From the NCBI GenBank assembly GCA_028684915.1, contig JAQUEZ010000016.1:1-60902 (forward strand): 60,902 nt of DNA, in the 5' to 3' direction. A model generated the notes under the pieces. It was not told the DNA's origin, searched no databases, and was given only the letters and a program-made list of their open reading frames with translations. The stretch is from Desulfobulbus sp. GTDB lineage: Bacteria; Desulfobacterota; Desulfobulbia; Desulfobulbales; Desulfobulbaceae. Positions 27,201-35,273 of the stretch are shown piece by piece (position 1 is the first letter of the stretch; each line of letters begins with the position of its first letter). The position numbers were made by a program, and so were the translations under genes.

Positions 27201-29139
27201 AGAACAACTCCAGGCGGCCACAGACACGCAGTCTGAGACGCAAAACAACCTGAATACGCTCCAGCAGACTGTAAGCGAGAAAGATCAACTCATCAGCCAA
27301 TTGACCGAGCAGAAATCGGCCAAAGAAAAAGAGCTGGAGGAAAAAGCAGACGCATTGAAAAACGCCATGCTCTCCGTGCAACAGCTGCGCCAAGAGGTTG
27401 AGACACATCCACAGGCTATGGCCAATATGCAACAGATGGTTGAGAGCAAGTCAATTGAACTGCAACAGCTGCAACAGCAATCTGCGGTTAATATCGATGA
27501 ACTCAAAGCGCAACTTGCGACACTGACCAAGACTAGCGAAGAGCAACAAAAAAGCCTAAGCGAATCCCAGGCTGCGGCAACAAATGCCCAGAGCGAGGTC
27601 GAAAAATTGCAGGCTTCCCTGCAAGAGACCCTGGAGAAACTGGCAGCCGCACTCTCTGATAAAGAGCGAGCTAAAGAGATGGCGGCCCAACTCACGGCAG
27701 CGAAGGATGAAAAAATCGGCTTAAGCAGTCAGCTGCAGGCACTTCGTGATGAGAATAAACGTCTTTTGACGATCAAGGCCACTTTTGACGAGCATGAGCA
27801 GGTTGTGGCCGAGGCAAAGGCGCAAATGGCCACTTTTGCCGCCATCCAAGCACAGAACGCAGATCTGACCAAGCAGTTGACAGAAAAAGACACCGCCCTG
27901 GACCAGGCTGCCAAGAAAGCCGAAGAACTGGCGGCTCTCCAGGCGCAACTCGCGGAGTTGACCTCTCAGGTAGAGGCCAGCGCCAGTGGACTCAAACAGA
28001 TGGAAGCAGCAAAGGCCGAGGCTGACATCCAGCTGGCCGCAATCCAAGCCAAGGCTCAGGAGAGTGTAAACCTGAAAAAAGCGCTTGATGAAAAAACTGC
28101 TGCACTTGCCGCGGCCGAGGGCAAGCTGCAGTCCGTGGGGATTTCCACCGAGCAGATTGAGGCGTTGAAGGCCACCTTGGCTCAGAGCGAGCAGGCTAAA
28201 GAACTGGCTGAGAAAAAAGCTGCCGATACCGCATCCGCACTCACCCAACTGAACCACGCCTTAGCTGCAAACAACGACAAGCTTAAAACCGTGGAAAACG
28301 AGCTGACGGCAGCTCAAGAAAAAATCAAGGAACTCAGCGATAAACGGGCCAGCCAGGCCCAAGCTGACCGGGCGGCCGACCTCGAACAGCAGATTGCTAC
28401 CCTCCGCGACCAAATCGCCCAACTGGACAAGAGTGCCACCCAATTGAAGACCGACCTGGATGCGGCGAATGCTACTGCGCAGGCCAAAAGCGATGCTGCA
28501 CAAAACGCAGCCCAGAAGGCAGAAGAACTGCTAGCAGAGAATGAAAACTTACGCAAACAGTTGGAACAGGGCAAGGTTGAAGAGGCCAAGCCACAGCCAG
28601 AGGCTGAAGCAGTGACCCAACCAGAACAACCAGCCTTGGTTGAAGCGAAACCGGTTGAAGCTCCTGCAGCGACTGAGCCGGAAAAACCGACCCTGGTTCT
28701 TGCCGATAAGGACAAAGATGGCGTCGCCGATAACGCTGATCTCTGCGACAACTCCAAGGCCGGAGCCGCAGTAAACGCCCTTGGTTGCCCTGCCGGCAAG
28801 GGGATTGTTATTGAGGGCGTCAACTTTAAATCGGGAACCGCAGTCTTTACCCCGGAATCAGAAAAGCCTCTCAAACAGGTCATTGCAGCCCTCAAAGAAC
28901 AACCCAGTCTGAAGGTCGAAGTGGCTGGGTATACCGACTCGGCCGGTAATGCCCAGTATAATCTGGCCCTGAGTAAACAACGTTCCCAGGCCGTTGCTAC
29001 CTATTTCGGCAACAAGGGGATCGACAAAAATCGTCTGGTCGTCACCGGATACGGGCAGGACAATCCGATTGCCGATAATGGGACCGCCGCTGGACGGCAA
29101 AAGAACCGCAGGGTTGAACTGCATCCGCTGAAGCCCTGA
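24268..29139 (+). CDS. Giant coiled-coil protein with C-terminal OmpA peptidoglycan-binding domain
   Basis: The product is 1623 aa. A hydrophobic N-terminal segment (residues 4-20) acts as an uncleaved anchor or signal. A proline-rich linker (about 30-80) follows, then some 1350 residues of almost pure coiled coil rich in Gln, Lys, Glu and Ala. Near the end a thrombospondin-3-like calcium motif (DKDKDGVADNADLCDN) leads into an OmpA/Pal domain from about residue 1512, with TDSAGNAQYNLALSKQRS and NGTAAGRQKNRRVEL, the peptidoglycan diaminopimelate site. It probably tethers membrane to cell wall over a long distance. Residues about 544-935 are eight near-identical 49-residue repeats (see 25897-27072). 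Function beyond wall binding is unknown; it could be a structural spacer or a cell-shape protein. A strong terminator follows. Confidence 0.85.
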   Translation: MKTRLIIVSIAGVAAYVVLANFNSKLIKESSLPKGNPPVIAHLQTPTPPAPISSQVEPALPAQEPPSAKKPAAAVEESQPQKVVVEGEKQLSAPTEVIIAAVDNSAEMKKLAQELVTKEQQISQLLDAQEAIKTKYEEMLSKALQESKVDDSLEATLAAKTNEIESLITDNKRLNDELGVAKTAMGELNKTLDEFKAAATSAKKSLVEKIALLGQSDLQKSQQEAQIEELKTQITTLQQSGQQTEEKMQAMSQENQVLSAKLEEMRQQHKQSEDALKAELEAAAAKQVEITQSLTTIQETLTQKEAQISQLSEEKHAKELAYKEKAEALDKTLYSMQALRQEISAQPQAVATVQQMLDARNEELAALKESTAAQVTATQQQLSELQTTSAEQIKVLTEEKQSLGDELANLKQNIGNNEEEVAGLKALADAAQKALKDKEVQVGQLDQQLKERVAELEALKADVANTSGQIKQSQESQEKNLALIKEQENRIAAFEHQLQEQQKAKETLQAELKNVNDQLQAANAKQAESDNAANAIKQVVANKEQQIAEMTKATEELHTELKNINVQLQAANAKETVNDNAISTFKQTVADKEQQIVELNKAKEALQAEINAANDQLQAVNAKQTESDNTVTSLKQGLSEKELQIGEMSKATEALQTELKNAGDQLQAANTKQAEADSTVTNLKQTLTENEQQIAAMTQAAGALQTELKNAVDQLQAANAKQAETDNTVTDLKQVLTTKEQQIAEMSKATEALQTELKNAGDQLQAANAKQAETDNTVTDLKQVVTAKEQQIAEMSKATEALQTELKNAGDQLQAANAKQAETDNTVADLKQVVTAKEQQIAEMSKATEALQTELKNAGDQLQAANAKQAETDNTVTNLKQVLTTKEQQIAEMSKATEALQTELKNAGDQLQAANAKQAETDNTVADLKQVVTDKEQQIASMTQAAEALQQSVAEKEGQIAAISKTGETLQAELNTVKEQLQAATDTQSETQNNLNTLQQTVSEKDQLISQLTEQKSAKEKELEEKADALKNAMLSVQQLRQEVETHPQAMANMQQMVESKSIELQQLQQQSAVNIDELKAQLATLTKTSEEQQKSLSESQAAATNAQSEVEKLQASLQETLEKLAAALSDKERAKEMAAQLTAAKDEKIGLSSQLQALRDENKRLLTIKATFDEHEQVVAEAKAQMATFAAIQAQNADLTKQLTEKDTALDQAAKKAEELAALQAQLAELTSQVEASASGLKQMEAAKAEADIQLAAIQAKAQESVNLKKALDEKTAALAAAEGKLQSVGISTEQIEALKATLAQSEQAKELAEKKAADTASALTQLNHALAANNDKLKTVENELTAAQEKIKELSDKRASQAQADRAADLEQQIATLRDQIAQLDKSATQLKTDLDAANATAQAKSDAAQNAAQKAEELLAENENLRKQLEQGKVEEAKPQPEAEAVTQPEQPALVEAKPVEAPAATEPEKPTLVLADKDKDGVADNADLCDNSKAGAAVNALGCPAGKGIVIEGVNFKSGTAVFTPESEKPLKQVIAALKEQPSLKVEVAGYTDSAGNAQYNLALSKQRSQAVATYFGNKGIDKNRLVVTGYGQDNPIADNGTAAGRQKNRRVELHPLKP
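25897..27072 (+). repeat. Tandem array of eight 147-bp units inside the coiled-coil gene
   Basis: Units start at 25897, 26044, 26191, 26338, 26485, 26632, 26779 and 26926, each exactly 147 bp (49 codons, seven heptads). A degenerate 168-bp unit of eight heptads (25729-25896) precedes them and a partial unit follows at 27073. The last four full units are nearly identical even at silent sites. Their joints come in two types (GTCCTAACTACCAAAGAAC before 26485 and 26926; GTCGTAACCGMCAAAGAGC before 26632, 26779 and 27073), suggesting a three-unit, 441-bp block duplication. Confidence 0.92.
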
Positions 29140-29167
29140 AAAAATCAGGTCCGTACCCAATAAAAAA

Positions 29168-29201
29168 AAGCCCGTACTCTAAAGAGTACGGGCTTTTTTT
29201 T
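29168..29201 (+). terminator. Intrinsic terminator of the coiled-coil gene
   Basis: An 11-bp perfect stem, GCCCGTACTCT (29170-29180) and AGAGTACGGGC (29183-29193), with a two-base AA gap, is followed by eight T and preceded by eight A. It is strong on the plus strand and, because of the A tract, nearly symmetric. Confidence 0.95.
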
Positions 29202-29218
29202 CGCCACATAAACAAGAC

Positions 29219-29441
29219 TCATTTCATTTGAAATGAATGAGCGAAAAATAGAATTTTTCAACACGAATACAACCCCTTATCCCAAAGGCAATACGCCGTT
29301 ATCGATACGTATTATGCAACCAATCCCAAACAGCGAAAGAAACGTTCGGCTCACCGCCGCATAGACTCGCTTTTTTTTTCGTAACTTTTTCTTTTTTCCC
29401 ACGTTGTGATTAAAGGGCATCGTTAACTCGAAACTTTAACG
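29219..29441 (+). promoter_or_regulatory. Inverted repeats upstream of the cytochrome c peroxidase gene
   Basis: Two inverted repeats stand in the 275-bp spacer. TCATTT-G-AAATGA (29224-29236) lies inside a larger near-palindrome from 29219. CGTTAA (29421-29426) pairs with TTAACG (29436-29441). A third imperfect one, ATTGACTGA with TCAGTTCAAT, abuts the ribosome site. They are candidate operators for stress or redox control of the peroxidase gene. I did not find a convincing -35/-10 pair. Confidence 0.35.
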
Positions 29442-29475
29442 GTGCATTGACTGAATCAGTTCAATGGAGGGAAAT

Positions 29476-30576
29476 ATGAAAAAATGTCTGTTGGCCAGTT
29501 GTCTCTGCCTGTTGACCGTTGTTTCGATATCCCCACTCTTGGCGGCCGGATTGAACCAGAAGGAGCAATTGGGGAAAATCATGTACCAAGACAAAGATTT
29601 TTCCTGGAACAGGACCCAATCCTGCCAAACTTGCCATCATCACATTTCCGGTTTTGCCGATCCAACCAATATGCGAGATCCGGAAAATACCGTGGTTTCT
29701 TTAGGTGATGATGGCACAAGCAAGGGCGGAAGAAATGCCCCGTCGTCTGCTTATGCGGGATTTAGCCCTCCTTTAACCAAAGATGATCAAGGCTATTTGG
29801 GAGGGATGTTTTGGGACGGTCGGGCTACAGGTTTAAGTGCCACACTTGCTGACCCCTTGGCAGAACAGGCTCAGGGGCCGCCGCTCAATCCAGTGGAAAT
29901 GAATATGCCCAACAAAGAGGCTGTGGTGGAAGTGGTTCGAGACTCCAACTACGCCCAACTATTTCGCCAGGTATATGGCCCAGACGCCCTTATCGATACA
30001 GAGCATGCCTTTGACGACATCGCTCGAGCCATCGCCGTCTACGAACGGTCCCCTGAAGTGCAGAAGTTTTCCTCAAAATTTGACAAAGGGACGTTGAGTA
30101 CGCAGGAAAATGAAGGATTAACGGTTTTTAGGGACCGCTGTGCTAGCTGTCACTCTATCGCCCCAGTGACTGAGGCTAAAGGACCTCTTTTTACCAATTA
30201 CCGATATTACAATATTGGCCTACCAGCGAACACCCAGGATGACGTACCAGAGGACGATTACGGACTAGGTGGGTTCCTTGCCTCAAAGGATGCACCGCCA
30301 GAGTTTGCGGATGAGGCATACCAAGAAAACGGAAAATTTAAGGTTCCGACTCTGCGTAACGTCGCCTTTACAGCTCCGTACGGTCACAACGGTATTTTCG
30401 CAACGCTGGAAGAAATGGTCCAATTTAAAAATAACAGGCAGGCAGTCTGGGATTTGGTCGGCACCCCTGACGTTGACGAAAATATCTATGACGAAAATGG
30501 ATTTGGTGCTATGGGACTGCAGGATGGGGAAATCGAGGCGGTCGTGGCCTTTCTCAAGACGCTGACAGATAAATAA
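29476..30576 (+). CDS. Di-heme cytochrome c peroxidase / MauG family
   Basis: The product is 366 aa from the ATG at 29476, which sits seven bases after GGAGGG; an in-frame ATG at 29464 overlaps that site. A Sec signal peptide (cleavage after SPLLAA) exports it. Two c-type heme motifs are present, CQTCH (Cys50, Cys53, His54) and CASCH (Cys222, Cys225, His226), with the family segments GGRNAPSSAYAGF and FWDGRA. The C-terminal FKVPTLRNVAFTAPYGHNG is standard. It reduces hydrogen peroxide in the periplasm using cytochrome electrons. No partner cytochrome or SoxR/OxyR-type regulator is adjacent. It is flanked by a repeat-rich 448-bp gap. Confidence 0.92.
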   Translation: MKKCLLASCLCLLTVVSISPLLAAGLNQKEQLGKIMYQDKDFSWNRTQSCQTCHHHISGFADPTNMRDPENTVVSLGDDGTSKGGRNAPSSAYAGFSPPLTKDDQGYLGGMFWDGRATGLSATLADPLAEQAQGPPLNPVEMNMPNKEAVVEVVRDSNYAQLFRQVYGPDALIDTEHAFDDIARAIAVYERSPEVQKFSSKFDKGTLSTQENEGLTVFRDRCASCHSIAPVTEAKGPLFTNYRYYNIGLPANTQDDVPEDDYGLGGFLASKDAPPEFADEAYQENGKFKVPTLRNVAFTAPYGHNGIFATLEEMVQFKNNRQAVWDLVGTPDVDENIYDENGFGAMGLQDGEIEAVVAFLKTLTDK

Positions 30577-30655
30577 AGAAAAAAGCGAGAATCAGCCATC
30601 GCAAAAGAGTACACGCGACACGAGAAACATTATTTTTGTATTTTTTCACAAGAAG

Positions 30656-30755
30656 GATGGACTCGTAAAAAGGCCATCATATTCTGAAAGATGGCGAAGT
30701 AAAAACACAGATATACGAAGAGCAGCGTTTTTTTCGACGCCATCTTCGTTGACAT
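30656..30755. repeat. Dispersed repeat family A, copy 2 (left half)
   Basis: The left half of the element is kept: GGATGGACTCGTAAAAAGG, a GTAAAAACACAGATATACGA block and GCAGCGTTTTTTTCG, each closely matching copy 3 at 46859. The central CATAC/GTATG and GCGTC/GACGC hairpins and the right end are missing. Instead AAGATGGCG (30688-30696) pairs with CGCCATCTT (30738-30746), so this shortened copy still closes into one hairpin. The surrounding 30577-31024 gap holds no gene. Confidence 0.75.
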
Positions 30756-30861
30756 TGAGAATTTATCAGCCTGCATCCCCGCTAAAACCAGCAGACGGTC
30801 GCGCGCTCTCATTGTTGCCCATAAGCAGCACCGGATATTGAGTAGCCCACGGCCATCTCCT

Positions 30862-31027
30862 TAAGGGCCGCAGGAAAAAATAATTATCCAATTCTGCTTG
30901 TCTTTCGGCCCGGCTACCGCGTTGCCTTAACTGGTGAATATGCTTGATATTCACCAGTTAAGGCGCCTTGTATCCGAACCGAAATCCGGCGCATTATTCG
31001 AATACTCTTTTCTTTCCCCGACCCTTA
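30862..31027 (-). repeat. Structured repeat family B, copy 1
   Basis: This is an inverted copy of 45616-45781, both about 166 bp. Read on the minus strand it begins with the TAA stop codon of the DUF445 gene and the block TAAGGGTCGGGGAAAGAAAA. It contains an 18-bp hairpin, GCCTTAACTGGTGAATAT (30924-30941) with its partner 30947-30964 around loop CAAGC (minus-strand reading), and ends in CCCTTAA. The two outer thirds are themselves imperfect inverted repeats, so the whole unit can fold as one long hairpin. Confidence 0.85.
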
Positions 31028-32629
31028 CAAAAACTCCACCAGGACCAGATTGATCAGGCCAAGCAAGAACCCCAGAAAGGCGCCGAATAGATTGATATAC
31101 TTGAACTGTTCTTCCATAATGGAGAGCAGTAACCGCTCAAGCTGCAAGAGATCCAGGCTATCGACTTTCTCGGTCACCAATCGTTTAAGATTCAACGATT
31201 CGACCACCCCCGGGACTTCCTGCAAGAGCATCCGGTTGACCATAAGCGTGAGTGCAGTATTTAAGGCTCGGCGCACACCATGGGGCACAAGGTTATACAG
31301 CAGACCAATCGGTCGATTAAGCAGACCGTCAACCATAGAGGTCAGCATGGAATTGACCAACCGCTCTGTTTTATGGGAACGGAGCAAGGTGACCACCTCA
31401 CGGATGAATACTTCGCGAAGCTCTCCCCCCTGTTCATCGGCAAAGAATTTTTGCCCCAAGGCGGCAAAGCTCAACTGCCCGCCATCAATGAGATCCTCCA
31501 TGCCGACATGGACCAGGGCACTGATCCCGTTGAGGGCTCCTTCCTCCTGAAGTAGCCCCAAAAGATGGCCAGCGCCCTCACGGCTCAACCTCGTGAGGTC
31601 CTCATCCGTTACCTTGGCAAGCAACTCGGCAACCGGCCTGGCAAGGAGATCATCGATGGCCTTATCCATCACCGCCTGCATCCGTACCTGGATTTCCGGG
31701 CTGGAAAACCAGGCGACAAGATCAGCCTCTTTCTCCCCGAGGTATTCGCCGATCTTCTGTTCCAGGGTATTCTTCTCGAGAAATCCCCGCGCCATAGCCC
31801 CCATGGGGCCTAAGGAATCGAGGAAATGATCCACTCCGCCCAAAACTCCGGAAATCACCTGGGCCCGGATCAGAGGGTCTGCCACCTGGCGCCCCATGCC
31901 CTCCAGGATCTGGGTGGAATGCTCCCGGACAAAAGCCTTGATCAGCGGCACCATTGCTTGCGGAACCAGATCAGCAAGCGTTGTTCCCTGAGCCGCTGAT
32001 GTACGCAAACCCTGGGCCAAGGCATCGCCCAACCACACCCCCACCTGTTCTCCCTGCAGTAGATCCCGGATGATTTCATCGAGAAAAAGATACAAACCAC
32101 GACGGTTTTCCGGGGCCAAGATTGCATTGATCTCCAGCTCCGCCAGGGTATCGAAACGGTTGTTGATCGAGGCCCGTAGTTGCTCTTCAAACTCTGCACC
32201 GGCCAGATAGTTGTTCACCCCATCACTGAGCCGGTATTTCAGCGTTTTTACCCCAACCTTGAAGTAGGCTTTGAACTTTCGCGGAATCTCCTCACCAATG
32301 GGGCCAAGATCTCGCAGCATGATTTCACGAATCCGCCGCTCGATCAAATTGGCCAGATGTTCCTGAAAAGGTTCCTCGGAAATGGCCGCACCGATGTCCC
32401 TGCTGGTCAACAGATGGCGCCCCACCATTTCGCCGATATTCTCCGCCAGGACATGCCGTTTTGAGGGAATGACCCCGGGGGTCATCGGCAGCTGAAGCCC
32501 GAAAACGAACCAGGGTTCAAGGGGACGAAACAGCATACGGATGGCCACTTTGTTGGTTAGATAGCCGATAGAGGCGCCGATACAGGGATGGGCCAAGGTG
32601 ATCAACAGGGAGGTATCAAGGGCAAACAC
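31025..32629 (-). CDS. DUF445 family membrane protein
   Basis: The product is 534 aa from a GTG at 32629 with AGGT upstream; a TTG at 32674 would add 15 residues and overlap the gph stop. The N-terminal helix and GYLTNKVAIRMLFRPLEP, followed by GVIPSKRHVLAENIGEMVG, are the DUF445 (YjiN/YheB-like) signature. A long amphipathic helical middle contains repeated EHLANLIERRIRE-type blocks, and a C-terminal hydrophobic helix ends LGLINLVLVEFL. Predicted topology is N- and C-terminal membrane anchors around a large soluble helical part. The function of the family is unknown. The stop codon coincides with the edge of repeat B. Confidence 0.85.
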   Translation of the reverse strand: MFALDTSLLITLAHPCIGASIGYLTNKVAIRMLFRPLEPWFVFGLQLPMTPGVIPSKRHVLAENIGEMVGRHLLTSRDIGAAISEEPFQEHLANLIERRIREIMLRDLGPIGEEIPRKFKAYFKVGVKTLKYRLSDGVNNYLAGAEFEEQLRASINNRFDTLAELEINAILAPENRRGLYLFLDEIIRDLLQGEQVGVWLGDALAQGLRTSAAQGTTLADLVPQAMVPLIKAFVREHSTQILEGMGRQVADPLIRAQVISGVLGGVDHFLDSLGPMGAMARGFLEKNTLEQKIGEYLGEKEADLVAWFSSPEIQVRMQAVMDKAIDDLLARPVAELLAKVTDEDLTRLSREGAGHLLGLLQEEGALNGISALVHVGMEDLIDGGQLSFAALGQKFFADEQGGELREVFIREVVTLLRSHKTERLVNSMLTSMVDGLLNRPIGLLYNLVPHGVRRALNTALTLMVNRMLLQEVPGVVESLNLKRLVTEKVDSLDLLQLERLLLSIMEEQFKYINLFGAFLGFLLGLINLVLVEFL

Positions 32630-32651
32630 GGTGGTGTACCTACAATTGAGG

Positions 32652-33317
32652 TTAACAGGGAGTGGACAAAGCAATGGTGGGCAGTTCCCGGGGATGGCTA
32701 ATCAGCCAGGCCGCACCCGCTTCTTGAAGCTCATCAGCGCCGCGGAAGCCCCACAGCACGCCGACCGGATCCATACCGGCAGAACGGGCGGTGCGCATAT
32801 CAATGGACGTATCCCCCACATAGAGAACCTCTTTGGGCCTGCAATTCAACCGCTGAGCAGCCTCTAGGGCTGCTGCAGGATCCGGTTTTTTGGCAATGCC
32901 CGGCCGTTGACCGAAAATCGGCGCAAAGGGCCACTGGGGCAGGAGTTTCTCCACGCAAAGTTGGGTGAAATCGTCGGGTTTATTGGAGAGAATAGCCAGC
33001 CGCAAACCACATGCAACCAGATGATCAAGCATTTCCGGGATGCCTGCATAGGGCGAGCTGCAATCATGCCAGTTCTCGGCATACTCGCGTTGAAAATCAG
33101 CCACGGTGGATGCAATCCGCTCCGGCTGACGATGGCTCGGGGGCAGGATCCGCTCAACCAGGGTGGCAATACCATCGCCGACAAAATAACGGTAGGCATC
33201 GACAGGGTGAGTAGGCAGGGACAGACCAGTAAGTACCCGGTTCCCAGCGTTGGCCAGATCCTCCAGGGTATCCAATAACGTCCCGTCCAGGTCAAACAGG
33301 ACCGCTTTGTAACGCAT
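32652..33317 (-). CDS. gph: HAD-superfamily phosphatase, phosphoglycolate phosphatase type
   Basis: The product is 221 aa. HAD motif I is FDLDGT (catalytic Asp9, acid/base Asp11), motif II ILSNKP, motif III lysine in AKKPDP, and motif IV VGDTSIDM. An alpha-helical cap (about residues 16-85) is of the Gph/PGMB class. It dephosphorylates phosphoglycolate or a similar small phosphate ester; specificity within HAD enzymes cannot be fixed by sequence alone. It is 22 bp upstream of the DUF445 gene on the same strand and divergent from ftsE across a 312-bp spacer. Confidence 0.85.
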   Translation of the reverse strand: MRYKAVLFDLDGTLLDTLEDLANAGNRVLTGLSLPTHPVDAYRYFVGDGIATLVERILPPSHRQPERIASTVADFQREYAENWHDCSSPYAGIPEMLDHLVACGLRLAILSNKPDDFTQLCVEKLLPQWPFAPIFGQRPGIAKKPDPAAALEAAQRLNCRPKEVLYVGDTSIDMRTARSAGMDPVGVLWGFRGADELQEAGAAWLISHPRELPTIALSTPC

Positions 33318-33526
33318 CTCTTTTTACTCCTTCTTCATTGAACAAGCGCCCCGCGATTGGGCGCATAATGGACGTAGCCAGAACTATAACCAAGAGGATT
33401 GTCGGCCGTAAACGTTTTTTCTTTCCCCTGGAACGGTGAGCAAATGTCCTCTCTGTGCACCCTTGCCCACACTAGGTCGACAAAGGGTAAGGATTTCACT
33501 GTACAAAGGATGGAAACGGGATACAC

Positions 33527-33555
33527 TTGAAAAAATGAATCTTTTAAAATATATA
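33527..33555 (+). promoter_or_regulatory. Sigma-70 promoter of the ftsEX operon
   Basis: TTGAAA (33527-33532) and TATATA (33550-33555) are 17 bp apart in an AT-rich tract, predicting a start near 33562 and a leader of about 68 nt. The rest of the gph-ftsE spacer (33318-33629) holds no gene I can support. Confidence 0.65.
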
Positions 33556-33629
33556 TCTACGAATATCCTTTGCAGCAGTTGTTTTTTTAACCATTTCTGC
33601 ACCCTTTTCAACCCTGCCACGGTGAATGC

Positions 33630-34379
33630 ATGACCACCGAAACGCCCCCGCCCGATACGATGATCGACCTGATCAAGGTCAGCAAGACCTATTCGCCCAA
33701 CGTCCAGGCGCTCACCGATATCTCGCTCAGCGTCCACCGGGGCGAAATCGTCTACCTCACGGGTATGAGCGGTGCCGGAAAAACCACCCTGCTCCGTCTG
33801 ATCAGCCGAATGGAAAAACCGAGCAAGGGCATGGTCGATGTGGCCGGATTTGATCTGGCCAAGCTGTCACAGGGCAAAATCCACCTGCTTCGTCGCAAAA
33901 TCGGCATGGCCTACCAGGACTTCAAACTCCTGCCGGATCGGACCGTGGCCGATAACATCGCCATTGCCATGGAGGTCCTCTACACCCCCAAGCTGACCAT
34001 TGAACGGCGCACCCGGGAACTCCTGGAGCAGCTCGATCTCAGCCGTAAATATGCGACCCGGGCCGGTGAACTTTCTCGCGGCGAGCAGCAACGGGTCACC
34101 ATTGCCCGGGCGGTGGCCAATGTCCCGGAGATCGTCCTGGCCGACGAGCCCACCGGTAATTTGGACGGCGAGACCACAGCCAGGGTCATTGACCTGTTCC
34201 AGCGACTTAATCGCAAGGGCTCGACGCTCCTCATCGCCACCCATGACTCCAGCCTCTATCGCCTTGGCAGAGATCGGGTGGTTGAACTGCGATACGGACG
34301 TTTGCGCGCCCAGGCACAACCCGATGCAGACTCTTTGCAACATCATTTCCCCGCCACCGATTCCGAACAGGAGCTGTAA
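33630..34379 (+). CDS. ftsE: Cell division ATPase FtsE
   Basis: The product is 249 aa. Walker A is GMSGAGKTT, the Q-loop lies in MAYQDFKLLPDRTV, Walker B is VLADEPTGNLD and the switch His is in IATHDSS. LLPDRTV and PTGNLD are characteristic of FtsE. With FtsX it forms an ABC complex at the division septum that transmits ATP hydrolysis across the membrane to activate peptidoglycan hydrolases. The signature reads LSRGEQQR instead of LSGGEQQR, replacing the second glycine's neighbour by arginine. The C-terminus has about 20 residues beyond the usual end. ftsX starts three bases after the stop. Confidence 0.92.
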   Translation: MTTETPPPDTMIDLIKVSKTYSPNVQALTDISLSVHRGEIVYLTGMSGAGKTTLLRLISRMEKPSKGMVDVAGFDLAKLSQGKIHLLRRKIGMAYQDFKLLPDRTVADNIAIAMEVLYTPKLTIERRTRELLEQLDLSRKYATRAGELSRGEQQRVTIARAVANVPEIVLADEPTGNLDGETTARVIDLFQRLNRKGSTLLIATHDSSLYRLGRDRVVELRYGRLRAQAQPDADSLQHHFPATDSEQEL

Positions 34380-34382
34380 GCA

Positions 34383-35267
34383 ATGCGTTTTCTCGCCGTC
34401 ACCTTCCGGCATACCATCCGCAACATGCTACTGACCTGGAAATCACAGTGTATGACCCTGTTTACGGTTTCCCTGTCGGTGCTGATTTTCTCTTTTTTCT
34501 ATCTTGTCTACACCAATGCCATGCAAGTGAGTGCCTCGCTCGACGATGATCTGCGTCTGATCGTCTACCTCGACGAAGAACCCTCTGCTCCCATGCAGGC
34601 CCAGTACCGCAGCAAAATCCTCAAATTCGACCAGGTAGAAAAAATCGAATTTATCAACAGTCAGGCAGCGTACAAACGGTTTGAAAAAAACCTGGGAGTC
34701 AACGCCGACGTTCTTACCGGTGTGCCCGAAGATTTTCTACCGGCCTCAATTGAAGTCTATCCGATCCGCTCGCTGGATAGCCTGTCGCGCATCAAGCGCT
34801 TCTCCGATTATCTCCAGACCCTGCCTGGCGTGCTCAAGGTCCAGTACGGCAAGGAATGGATTGATCGTTTCCACTCCTTTATCCAGCTGATTCGAGTAAT
34901 TATCTTCCTCTCCGGTGCCCTGCTGGTGATGACCACCACCTTCATGGTCGCCCATACCATCCGCTTAACCTTGGTTTCCCGCCAACAGGAACTGGAACTA
35001 CTGCGCCTGGTGGGGGCCACTAACAACTATATCCGCATGCCCTTTCTTGTCGAAGGCGCCCTCCAAGGACTGATCGGAGCCGGCAGCGGTATTGTTGCCC
35101 TGCTGCTCCTGTTCAACTGGATCAAGTTGCAGTTTGCCGGCCCGGCCACCACCAACCTGCCCTTTACCTTTTTCCCCTGGCCTTCCATCTTCCTCATCAT
35201 CGGCTTGGCCGCGCTGCTCTGCGTCATCGGCAGTTTTTCCGCCATCAGACGGTTTTTACGCCTTTAA
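34383..35267 (+). CDS. ftsX: Cell division membrane protein FtsX
   Basis: The product is 294 aa. TM1 spans about residues 21-43, a periplasmic domain about 44-170 follows (LDDDLRLIVYLDEEPS, then the GVPEDFLPASIEV stretch typical of FtsX), and three more helices lie at about 175-200, 220-245 and 262-288. The amphipathic RQQELELLRLVGATNNYIRMPF coupling region, seen here in two adjoining blocks, is the FtsX/MacB-type ATPase contact. It partners FtsE and recruits the EnvC-like protein encoded next, six bases downstream. Confidence 0.93.
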   Translation: MRFLAVTFRHTIRNMLLTWKSQCMTLFTVSLSVLIFSFFYLVYTNAMQVSASLDDDLRLIVYLDEEPSAPMQAQYRSKILKFDQVEKIEFINSQAAYKRFEKNLGVNADVLTGVPEDFLPASIEVYPIRSLDSLSRIKRFSDYLQTLPGVLKVQYGKEWIDRFHSFIQLIRVIIFLSGALLVMTTTFMVAHTIRLTLVSRQQELELLRLVGATNNYIRMPFLVEGALQGLIGAGSGIVALLLLFNWIKLQFAGPATTNLPFTFFPWPSIFLIIGLAALLCVIGSFSAIRRFLRL

Positions 35268-35273
35268 GCCCCG

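Noticed and set aside
26112..27248. Minus-strand open frame of 378 codons
   Set aside because: It is the antisense shadow of the 147-bp repeat array; its Cys/Ser/Ala-rich product is an artefact of the repeat composition.
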